Of a stretch of 53,982 nt of DNA, positions 42,080 through 52,200 are shown piece after piece. Source of the DNA: a virus; the IMG/VR virus record IMGVR_UViG_3300025109_000009, positions 1 through 53,982 of that record. One strand, given 5' to 3'. Below the pieces are notes generated by a model that saw only the letters and a list, made by a program, of their open reading frames with translations, made no database searches and was not told the DNA's origin. Every line of letters begins with the position of its first letter. Positions within the stretch are counted from its first letter, which is position 1. The translations under genes were made by a program, and so were the position numbers.

Positions 42080-44017
42080 TTACTTCTCAACTCTAAATTT
42101 AAAAATCTTATCCTGTACTGTGTGTTTGCCGTCCGTATCATAAGCCAGCTGAATACCGTAAGCGTAGTCCGACTCAAAAAGGGACATTTCTAAATCAAAA
42201 TAATTACCATTCTTATCATACGACATTCTAGTGTATTTCGATTGGGCTCCGCTTCCGGTACCAAAAGGAATTACATCAAACTGATCTATCAATCTGAATA
42301 CTCTGTAATATGCGTCTTTAATTATCGATGGTTCCGCTTTCTTCGACGCCACAGTATATATGTTTGGTTGCCAGTCCTTTGGGCGAACAAACAATCTTAT
42401 TCGCACCTTGTCACTCTGCGAGTAAGATGATTTGAGATTCTTTAAAGTTGTGATATATGTGGTACTTGGATTATAATCATAGGTCTTGTGCTTATTCACT
42501 TTAAACGTCGACCCCGTAACTAATTGTATTCCCTGTACCACCTTCGTTGGCTTACTCCAGACATCGAATATTTCACTTTCTGATCCCGTAAAAGCAAAGG
42601 ATGCGGAATATATGCCGGTGCTCACCCAACCGCCAGTTATAACAGTCGCCGCATTTACAGTCACACCGCCACCGATTGGAAGTGTTTTTGGCTTTATAAC
42701 TTGATTTTTCACATTCCCAGACGGAAACACTTGTACATTTATTTGTGTATAAGCGTTATTACTCCCGGATGCGCCGCCCAAGACAGGAATATTCTTTAAC
42801 TTTCCGTTCACTATATTATAAAGATACAAGGTATTCAAGTTGTCTTCGCCCAGTAATAAAGAACTACTCAAATAAAAATTTGATCTGTCATCTCTTTTCG
42901 AATCATCCCATCTGGCCTCAATTATCGGTCGCTTGTAAAAGAACTCGGACCCTCTCGCAAAAAACTTCTTTGTATAATAAGAACGGTTTCTAGTGCCATC
43001 TTCATAAGATCCAGACATTTTTAGCATAACGCCATAATTTTCTCTATCCGGATCGTCTGCTGACTCAGCTGCAATCCATTCTTCTACTAGTGCTGTTATA
43101 TTAACTTCTAGATTCTCTGTTCCGTTTTGAAAGTTCTTAACATAGTGAGGAAGGTTTCTTCCTGCTGTGTACCCCACTTCATGATAGTCACCACCCGCTG
43201 TCGTCCATTTCGTTTTGCCACCCTCTTGCACAGTCGTTAAAGATAAATGATCTGTGGATACGGTGCCCTGATATGATCCAGATTGACCGGACGAGCCGGT
43301 CGTGGTTACTCTAATTGTCGCTCCCGATGTATCAGATGTGTCCTCTGCAGAAATTGAAGCAGAAAGACCTGTTTCATATACGTTTATAGAAGCACTAAAA
43401 ACGCTAGCTATATCTTTGACGGCGGACATGTTCCCCGTCAATGGCACAACTATTTCAATTCCCGGCAGTGATCCCGAGAATGTCTCTCCCACTTGTGTTG
43501 TAAAAACAAAATTGTATCTTGTATTTGACGAATTATATAAGGTAAAATATTCTTGTTTTAAGAGTTGTTCATTAGTCGTCAAAAATTTGACATCTGTTAT
43601 TTGTGGTCTTTTGGTCGCAGAAGCCATTACCCAATTAGCTTCGTCTTCATCCGTGTATTCTTCCATATCAAGACCCTGTCCTTCGGACCAAGACCTGGAA
43701 AGGGGCAAAATTTGCATATCATATTGTTTCGGAAGTGTCTGACCGTGAGGACAATTAAAAACTCGTAAATAAAATTTAACACTTCCAGATTCTGGGATAT
43801 TTCCATTACTCCTGTCTGTGTTGATTGTGCCTACGGGAAATTTAAGTAGTGCTCTTGTTTTCTCCACAGAACTAGTTGAAGCCTGACCAAGAATGGAGAA
43901 TACCTCCAGCACATCAGACTCACCCATGTTAGATCCGGTGCCACGAGTTGACAAGTTCATCTTATAGGCATTAGTTATTGTAGTGTCTGCATTAGCAAGA
44001 TATCTCTTAATAGCCAT
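42080..44017 (-). CDS. Beta-rich baseplate/tail protein with DNRLRE-like N-terminus, 645 aa
   Basis: The N-terminal ~140 residues (ADTTITNAYKMNLSTRG; KTRALLKFPVGTI; VKFYLRVFNCPHG; QILPLSRSWSEGQGLDMEE) follow the DNRLRE/carbohydrate-binding pattern of a beta-sandwich with a sWsEg turn. Residues ~160-280 (FTLYNSSNTRYNFVF, VKDIASVFSASINVYETG, ATIRVTTTGSSGQSGSY) look like a diverged relative of the beta insert in the 3871-aa protein. The second half is beta with Gly/Ser loops, ending IQLAYDTDGKHTVQDKIFKF. It is coupled by TAATG to the gp6-like gene. Host-surface contact or wedge extension is plausible. Confidence 0.8.
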   Translation of the reverse strand: MAIKRYLANADTTITNAYKMNLSTRGTGSNMGESDVLEVFSILGQASTSSVEKTRALLKFPVGTINTDRSNGNIPESGSVKFYLRVFNCPHGQTLPKQYDMQILPLSRSWSEGQGLDMEEYTDEDEANWVMASATKRPQITDVKFLTTNEQLLKQEYFTLYNSSNTRYNFVFTTQVGETFSGSLPGIEIVVPLTGNMSAVKDIASVFSASINVYETGLSASISAEDTSDTSGATIRVTTTGSSGQSGSYQGTVSTDHLSLTTVQEGGKTKWTTAGGDYHEVGYTAGRNLPHYVKNFQNGTENLEVNITALVEEWIAAESADDPDRENYGVMLKMSGSYEDGTRNRSYYTKKFFARGSEFFYKRPIIEARWDDSKRDDRSNFYLSSSLLLGEDNLNTLYLYNIVNGKLKNIPVLGGASGSNNAYTQINVQVFPSGNVKNQVIKPKTLPIGGGVTVNAATVITGGWVSTGIYSASFAFTGSESEIFDVWSKPTKVVQGIQLVTGSTFKVNKHKTYDYNPSTTYITTLKNLKSSYSQSDKVRIRLFVRPKDWQPNIYTVASKKAEPSIIKDAYYRVFRLIDQFDVIPFGTGSGAQSKYTRMSYDKNGNYFDLEMSLFESDYAYGIQLAYDTDGKHTVQDKIFKFRVEK

Positions 44018-45810
44018 TAAACAATTTTACCTTTTATATCAACTTCCGGATATTTTAATTCAAAGACCGCAGTACGAGGAGCGTATATTACTCTCCCATC
44101 TTTTGACGAATTTCCTTTAATATCATAATCAAGTGATGAATACGGTGATCCGGATTTATTAACCACCCTAACACTAACAACATCCACTATTTCCTCTACA
44201 TCTTTTAGTGCTTTAAAAAAGTCGGAAACCACTATTGGCTCTCCCATTTCTCTTTGCAAGAGAAACTGCTCTTCTATCGCCAACTGTGCCATTCTCAATA
44301 CTTCATACTTATTAGCGTTTTCTTCTATTACTATATCAAACTCTACGCCAACATTTATAATAAAAGCGTCTAATATATCAATAGTATCATTAATCATTCT
44401 AACACCATTCAGCCATGTTTTTAGGTTTTGTTTTATAGTATTGTTTGCTCTCACCAAGTGTCCCTCGGCGTTCTCAGAAATAACATACATATTTAGATTT
44501 CTCTTAAAAGAGTCGTTATCTCTGAAAATGGTGCATCGCTTTATTGCGCCGAAGTGCCCTGGCATTGCATACGCCATACTTATATAATCTTGTCTTGTAA
44601 CAGCTCTATTCTGGGCAGAGAAGTTCCCCAGTGCCCGGATTTTCAGTTCCTCGACGCCGGGAATGCTTATATCTCCGACTATTGGATCCTCATTCGAAAC
44701 CTCTATTGAATTTACAACATATCGCCTTATATCCTCATTCAAGGAAGCAACATTGTCAAAGTCCACTACAGCATCAACGACTCGATTTACTTGGCCAGAA
44801 CCCGCGTTAACATTCTCAGAAGTATTAGATCGGTATACGACTGATAGCATAGTGTTCGCAGGTGCTACGCCAAACTTATCAGTAGAAGTAAGTTTTGTAG
44901 GGTCGATACTTGTATCTGATATATATTCTCTTGCGTGTCTCTTGAGGGCAACGTTTGCGGGGTCTGCGATTGAGCCACTCACCAGTTCGTTCTCAGATCC
45001 ATATCCGAATTGAATAGTGGTTGTGTCGTCGAGGTGTTCCACTGCAAATCTTCTAGGGACTGCTATCTTCTTCAGGATGTTTGGAACCGAATCGTTTTTT
45101 GCGTTCTTGTTTGTCACAGGCTTATAAATAGAATTTTGCGATAAATGCTCAACCTCAAAATATTCGTGACCCTCGGAGTCCGTTACTTGAACAATCGCAG
45201 AAACATTATCTCCCGGGATGACCACCTTAAGAAATCTTTCGAATGCGTCAACCGTTTCCACGTGTTCCAATAATTCCCCAGATACGATTCTACCTTCCGC
45301 TTTAACAGCAAAATATGTAGGTGCCCCGGTGTCATCGTTCACTTTTGCTACAATAACTTCGTTAACCGAGTCTGCAAAAGACACATCATCAAGTAGTGTG
45401 AAGGACACACCTCCAGCAGTAGCTACCGTAGATCCCGCCTTCAAAGTTGGTGAATATCTAGTATCCGGGCCCCCAGTGGCTACTGATACAGGTACCAAAG
45501 CATAAAACTGACACGTTCCGTAGGAAGAGGGTGCCTTGTTAAAACTAAATCCTAAAAATTTTGACAACTTGAGAACATTCTCATACTCTGCTGCTGTTTC
45601 CAAAAATGACTCATTTGCCTGGTAGTCTAAATAAAATGATAAAACATCGCCGACGTAAGACACCGTATCGATCATTAAGGAGCCAAAACCAGCTTCGTTA
45701 AAATCCCTATACGTATTTGGATAATACCTTTTTGCATGTTCCAACAATGATTCTCTTATCGAAGAAAAGTCTCTATTGGTATATTTTATAGGAATTATTT
45801 TTTTTGGCAT
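44017..45810 (-). CDS. 6: Baseplate wedge protein, gp6 / J-like
   Basis: 597 aa, near the length of T4 gp6 (660). The N-terminus PIKYTNRDFSSIRESLLEHA followed by FNEAGFGSLMIDTVSYVGDV and DYQANESFLETAAEYENVLK is the standard gp6/baseplate-J opening. The later part has SIPGVEELKIRALGNFSAQN, AVTRQDYISMAYAMPG and GAIKRCTIFRDND, also typical of J-family proteins. It forms the dimeric core of each wedge, holding the baseplate ring. It comes directly after the gp25 gene, as in T4 and P2 (W then J). ATG with GAGGGG 10 nt upstream. Confidence 0.93.
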   Translation of the reverse strand: MPKKIIPIKYTNRDFSSIRESLLEHAKRYYPNTYRDFNEAGFGSLMIDTVSYVGDVLSFYLDYQANESFLETAAEYENVLKLSKFLGFSFNKAPSSYGTCQFYALVPVSVATGGPDTRYSPTLKAGSTVATAGGVSFTLLDDVSFADSVNEVIVAKVNDDTGAPTYFAVKAEGRIVSGELLEHVETVDAFERFLKVVIPGDNVSAIVQVTDSEGHEYFEVEHLSQNSIYKPVTNKNAKNDSVPNILKKIAVPRRFAVEHLDDTTTIQFGYGSENELVSGSIADPANVALKRHAREYISDTSIDPTKLTSTDKFGVAPANTMLSVVYRSNTSENVNAGSGQVNRVVDAVVDFDNVASLNEDIRRYVVNSIEVSNEDPIVGDISIPGVEELKIRALGNFSAQNRAVTRQDYISMAYAMPGHFGAIKRCTIFRDNDSFKRNLNMYVISENAEGHLVRANNTIKQNLKTWLNGVRMINDTIDILDAFIINVGVEFDIVIEENANKYEVLRMAQLAIEEQFLLQREMGEPIVVSDFFKALKDVEEIVDVVSVRVVNKSGSPYSSLDYDIKGNSSKDGRVIYAPRTAVFELKYPEVDIKGKIV

Positions 45811-45828
45811 TTTATGTTTTCCCCTCTA

Positions 45829-46224
45829 TTAAGTAGTTTCGGGCATACTTATTTCAAGAATATCCGCAGTATTCAATCCCGGTACCGTATATTGTATTTG
45901 TATAGACAATGGTACGCCACTTGATATAAAAGTGTTGTCATCCGGTCCTCTAATCGCTATCCCCAAAATCTTTATAAATGGTAACCACTTCCCCACCTGC
46001 GATGTGATCGTTGTTCTGATATTGTCGTAAGTATGTTCGTTGGCTAATTCAAATAAAAACCTCTTTAGACCAACACCGAAGGTCGGTTCCATAACTCTCT
46101 CTCCGGGTGATGTCAAAACGACCATTTTAAGATTCTGTTTTACTGCTTCTAGAGTTGTCTTGTTTAGGGCATATCCATCTTGAGCGTCGCGCTCTAATGG
46201 CAATTTTACTGATATACCAGCCAT
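45829..46224 (-). CDS. 25: Baseplate wedge protein, gp25 / W-like
   Basis: 131 aa, the same length class as T4 gp25 (132). The family signature TSPGERVMEPTFGVGLKRFLFE-type segment lies at ~38-59; before it AVKQNLKMVVL, and after it the pattern TITSQVGKWLPFIKILGIAI, as in GPW/gp25 proteins. gp25 links the wedge to the tail sheath and is needed to start sheath assembly, although the sheath gene is not in this window. Very strong GGAGGAG site; 2 nt gap after the giant upstream gene. Confidence 0.95.
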   Translation of the reverse strand: MAGISVKLPLERDAQDGYALNKTTLEAVKQNLKMVVLTSPGERVMEPTFGVGLKRFLFELANEHTYDNIRTTITSQVGKWLPFIKILGIAIRGPDDNTFISSGVPLSIQIQYTVPGLNTADILEISMPETT

Positions 46225-46226
46225 AA

Positions 46227-49200
46227 TTAATCTCCTCCTGTGAGACCCTCAACCTTGGCTGCATATGCTGCAGCAGCTGCTGATTCATTTTCCTCTTCAC
46301 TAGTAAGTATGTCTTCATGATCTTCTTCACATATCTTAAATTCCTTAGTGCCCCGCCTCTTTCTCGTCCGATCTCTTTCACCAGACAACTCAGGCATTGA
46401 CAGCCCAAGAAGACCCACCGGGGTCATGAACTTTCCGTATCGGTTCTCACCTCTACCGGTTACGGCGTTTTCAAGATGTTCATAAATTGTTGCTAATTGG
46501 TCAGTAGCTATAGCGGCACCAACGACGTTCGCAGAAGATACAGATGCGGCTAACATACCCATAGCAAGCCCGATATCGATTGGGCCCTGAAAGTTAAACG
46601 GCATATAGTCCTTGTCGGCAGCGAAACCATTTACTAATGGAACGCTATCACCAGTTGGTGAAAACAACAGATCGTGAGATAACGACGACATATTCAACCC
46701 ACTCCTCACCTTCGCAGGGTCGGCATCCCAAACCTTCTTCATGTCCTTGTAAGCAGGGTCCAATGCCGCTGCGCCGCCCCTGACTAGCGATGGAATTGTA
46801 TTTTTCACCATTTTCCAAGCTATTTTGGCGAAATCAGCCATTATCTTATCGGCGATATTTCCAAATCCAAACGAAGTTTGATCTGAATTTAATATATTGA
46901 AAAGATCTCCGGGTGGTGCTGCCGAAAGGTCGGTCGATCCTGCTGGGTTTTTCAGTCCCAAAACCAATCTTCTTACCGCTCCCCGTGTTGGGTCCATCAT
47001 CGTTGATAATTCTTGATCAGGGTCCAATATTACTTGATTGTATATCATGAATAAAGCCTGGTACCTGTCAAGCGGAAATATAAAATCAAACAAATATTCA
47101 ATCTTTGAGTCGGGTGATGCCTCTATTCTTCTAATGTGTTGTCGGTCATCTCCAACAGTTATCTCTTGTTTGCGACCCAACCCGAACATTGCTGCCGCCA
47201 GGACATCGTCGGTGCGGTGATACTCTGGTCTCATCTGCCTTGGATTATCGATAGTGAGAAGCATCTGTGCAAGTTCTTTTGGGCAATAATCCAGTTCTAC
47301 TTCCACTAATGGAGTTGGAAACATAATGTTTTGTGGTTTACCAGCAGTCATAATACCCACTTGTTCTGAGTCTGTCACCTCTCTTGTTACTACACCCTCG
47401 TCATTAGCAGAATAAGTTGCAGTCTCTTCCATCTTTACAAGATGAGACGTTCCCATCGCATATGCGGGGTCCGTTTTCCACCTGATTGGGTCTTGAGTTT
47501 GGCGGTTCATCTCACTGATGACATCCTCGCCTGATTCGTCGCGCTCAACAATATAAAGATCTTCCTCTATAATTCTAGGACCTCGAATATACCCAAATCT
47601 AGGATTTGTATCCGCTATATACGATCTAGTTTTTGTTGTCAATCCATGAAGACTCATATTTAAAGTTTTTAGATTGTTTATCAATCCCCATTGGCGTGCG
47701 CCCTCTGCCACAGCGTTGATAGCAGCCTGTGCTTCCAGAACGCGACCTTGCAGGAAGAGTGCCTGAATCTCAGCCGGGGATAACTCTGACCCCGGAATAA
47801 GCTCTGGGTCGATCTGGAATTGCTCTATCATGTCCGGTGCCCAGAATTCCTCGGAGTCAATGCCGCCATTGCCAAAAATGTCTGTTTCGTTTATCGGTTT
47901 TAAAGAAGGGTCTGGGTCTATCCGCTCCATGGCTCTTTGAGAATATTCTTCAGTACTGGGGACAAACACCAATCTTAATCCGACCTTTAAATTTCCGAGA
48001 GTGTACATGCTATCCACAAATTCAATCTCATCCGGATATGTCGTGCGCCAGGCTTCAAGTGCTGGACCTTCTAGGTTCATTGATCGGTCTATGTGGTCCG
48101 AGAAAAGTTTTAATAACTCATTCAATTCGTATTGATTAAATACTCCCTTATATGCTTCTATGCTTATCTCAAAATCAGGGTCAGCGTCAATCATCTTTTG
48201 AACAACACTTCGTGGTGGCGCATCGCCGGGGATGCCGAAGGATGGGAGTCGAGGAGAGATGTGCGTGTTGATAACATTTTCTGAAAATCTGAAATACTTT
48301 TCTAGAAAGAAAGTTGGTTGACTTAAATCTTCAGGGTCTTCGTAGACGCCTCCAAAACTAGAATGTAGTGGAACCATTCCTCTGCGATATCCCCTGTTCT
48401 CATATCTACTCGGTGTTATGTGTTCTAATGATTGAACGGCACGAATATTTGAAGTCAACTCATTAAAAAAGTCTTCTTTAAAAGAATTGCATCTTGGCTT
48501 GAAGATTTTGTTTGCTGCTTCTATGATCTCTTCTTCGTCGAGAACACTATCGATAAGCACAGAAACTGCTCGGTCGAGGTCAGTGCGGTTTGCCAATTTT
48601 AAAATTTCTGATTCGAAAACTTCCTTACTAAGCTCGTCAAGAGTCAGATCCGCCTTTAAAGAAGATATGAGGTAGCTCTTAAGATAATCATTAACGATGG
48701 GTTCTCCACTTAGCATGCCTGCCCCAAATCTAGAAAAAACGTAAAGACCCTTCAACATAAATTCTATAATATAAGTCTTAACATAAACATATGTTAATTG
48801 AGAAGTCATGCTGTTTTCGAGAGGACCGGAAGAAGAAAAGTCTCTTTTTATTGGATCATTCTCTGGGAGATCCAGCATCTCCTTATACTTGTCCATGATT
48901 TCTTGTCTCATTTTCTTAAAACTGATTACATTTCTATTCCTTGCATAACAAACAACTTGTTCATCTTCAGAAACAGGTATAAATTCTGCAGAGATTCTGT
49001 CTGCCAAATCTTTTATTTGCTCTACATCAAAATATCTGGAATTTCGAATACCTTCTCCCACCTTGTCTAGTAGCATATTCGCAGTCACCCTGTAAGAGTC
49101 TTGCGGATGGGTGACCGATTTTCCAAGACCACCATTTAGTTTATTCCACAAACTATTTCCGTGTCCGTTTACCCTTCTTGCAAGGTCGAGGCGGCCGCCT

Positions 49201-52200
49201 TGTCCCATATTCGGATAAACTCTTTGAAGAGTATTTGACCAAGAACTTAAAAACATTTCTGAAAAAGCACCAGAACGTAAGTGTTTTGGGCCCTCTTGCC
49301 TGGAGATGTCTCTTGCTAGCAATCTTGTATTAATAGTCTCTTCTGACAGGTATCCGTTGTAGGTTTTATTCTCCCAAAGCATCTCCGGTTCTCCCAAGTT
49401 AAAAAATAGTCTACTTGGTCTTTCCAAGCTAAAGCAATCTCTTATGTCTTCACCTTCAAAGTAATTTTCTTGATAAATCATATCTTTTTCAGATGGAAGC
49501 TCAAACTTGACGAATCTCTCTTGTATTTCTTGTAATTGCTCTTGTTCTAGTATGCTCCTCAACACAGGAGACGGCTTTACCTCATCTTTGAGATTCCTCA
49601 TGGGAAAAGTTAAAATATCTTGCATAAGAGCACTGTCAGAAGGGTCGGACAAATCGAAGAAAGCTGGCTCTTTATCCTCACCGGCCCCCGTTTGAAGCTG
49701 CTCAAACGTCACTACTTTATGTCCTGCGACGCGATCAACATCCATTCGCCCTGGCTTGGGGATACGCTGCACATCGGCAGTCTCTTGTGTGATTACCTCC
49801 TCCATCTTTGCGATGGCGGCGGTGCGACCGGCGTTATCATTAGCCCAAGCCCCGCTGCCTGTTTTCAAGATGTTCGCACCTTTCCAATATATTGCAAAGC
49901 CGTTGCCTTTTCTGCCAATCGTAAACCCTAGTTGATTAGCGTCGTTTATGTCAGCCGCTTCGCCCTCTGCTGTTTTGAATCGGCCGATGCGCTGGGTGGT
50001 GCCGATGGACTCATAGGTTTCCCATTCATAATGATATAGGTTTTCTCGGGCTCCAGTGTCCGGGTTCACGAGGTCTAAACCAACAGTGTCGTTGTAATCA
50101 CTCAGAGAATTGACAAGGGTACTAAGGTTCCTGACTCCGGATGCGCCTGCCGTCGACAAAGCCGCGACAGCTTCTCTGATTTTTGTTACACTCTGGACTC
50201 TAGGAAGTGTCGACTTAATGTGGTTTGCTACAAACTGGTACCGTCCGCCCTCGACAGGATTATATCCAGGGTCGCCGGGAACCTTCTGGGACGTATCCAT
50301 TTCAAACAAAGAAGGAACAAAAAATGATAAATCATTTTTAAAAACAATCGCTATATTGCGTACAACAGACTCTATTGCTAAACTTGCCATCTTATTTGAG
50401 CTATCCGTATCATATGGTCCTGGAAGGTTCATTTTTTCGAGAAGAGAGTCCAAAGGATTATTCTCCATCAATTCCTTTAAGGCGGCGCGACGCTTCTCCG
50501 AATCGACAATGGCACGAGAAACTTCTTCCGGAGTGGCGTTTTGAGATAACAATTGGTCCCTCAACGTAGGGGATTCGATGTCAGGACAAAGATCACCGAC
50601 GACAACGTTAGCAGAGTTTGAAAGCTTTGCGCATAATTCCGGATCTATAAACCGACCCAACAATCCAAAAAACTCTGCAATTAAAGATTCATTCTTTAGG
50701 TGCTCACTTAGTCCTGAATAATGCTTTTCCATCAATTCTTTTACTATTATTAATGTCTCTATATCTGCCTCTCCTTCCAACAAAGAGCACATTTCCGGTG
50801 GCGTAAGAGCCTTTGCGAGAGTATCAAATAAATCCGCAAGGTCCGAATAAGATTCGACTGGAAGGTCCATTTCATCCAGTGCGTTGGCGGCGTCCTTCAT
50901 CACTAGCAATTTCTTATCTGTGCCTTCTTTCTTCCCCCATGCATCGTCCCACAAAGAGGCACCGTAGTCCAACAAGTCTGAACAACTGGGGAATTTAATA
51001 AGGTCCAATATTCCTCTTACCAAGCCGCACAAAAATGCGATTAACATTTCTAATAATGCTGCTTCAATCATTGGAATGAGTATCCTTAACGGATCCCAAC
51101 GGGGCATTTTCGGCATTGGTGGCATTTTCCAATCAAAATCCCAGTCAAACTTTATCGGCCACGGGATTGCTGGTATACAAGACGCATAACTACAAAATAA
51201 TGCCGCGAAATCAAACTTATCTAGAAACTCCTGATAAAGCTCTTCTAAGGTACAAAGGTCTTCTTTCGGGATCGGATCAATAATACTATATGTCTTTCCC
51301 TTTTCGAACCTTATCATCCCGTCCCTGAATAGTGTTGATTTTGGATTCTTGCCGTCTAAATTCCAGTCTTCGTTTGCCTTGTCTTGCCATCTCTTTATGG
51401 GTCCAAAAAATTTTGCCTCCGATGGTAAATTAATTTGCGATTTTGCATTAGCCTTCAGTATTATTACATACGGAGTTGTGAATTGTTGGATAACCTCAAA
51501 CATATTCTCTCTCGGTGCTCCCAGAAGCTCTTCAAAGTCCTCTAGGCATATTCTTGCGTCCTCAATTGCCGCCTTATATAAATCGTCCAAATTCATCAAA
51601 TAATTCATTGTTCGTGGATTATTCCACGGATGTTTCTTGTGCATATTTTTTGTGGCTCGCTGAAGAATCTTTTGCACTTCAAATTCTCCAGGCTTCTTAT
51701 ATGTGATCATGACAGGAACTACACCGGCACGATCCTCGACCGTCTTAAGCGGTTTTTTAGAGACCTTTCTTTCCATCAACACTTCTTCAAAAGTAATCTC
51801 TATTTCGTCACCCATCTTTGGGTTGGAGTATCCGTTAGCTCTTAGGATTGTTTTAAGGGCAGTGAAAGCCTCCTTAAGATTATCGGCTTCCTTCTTAAAA
51901 TCAATTTGAGGGCGCATGCGGCCGCCTTTAATCCTCCACGTCCAAAGGTCCGCGCTATATTTCAAAAACAGATCTCTTATTTTCTCAATTTTGTCTTCCA
52001 TATACCTTGGTTCATATGTGACCGTCGATGGAAGGCTTTCCCTTCTTATATCCATCGATGCCAATGCTGCCTGAAATGCTCTTTCCTGCTTCCTACTGAC
52101 TCTGTCTCCGAATCCACTCAATTGCTTGAGAGCTTCCGCCTCTGCGTCGCGAGCGTACTTTTTTGCCATCCCGAAAGCTGCTCCGACGCCCTTCTTTACT

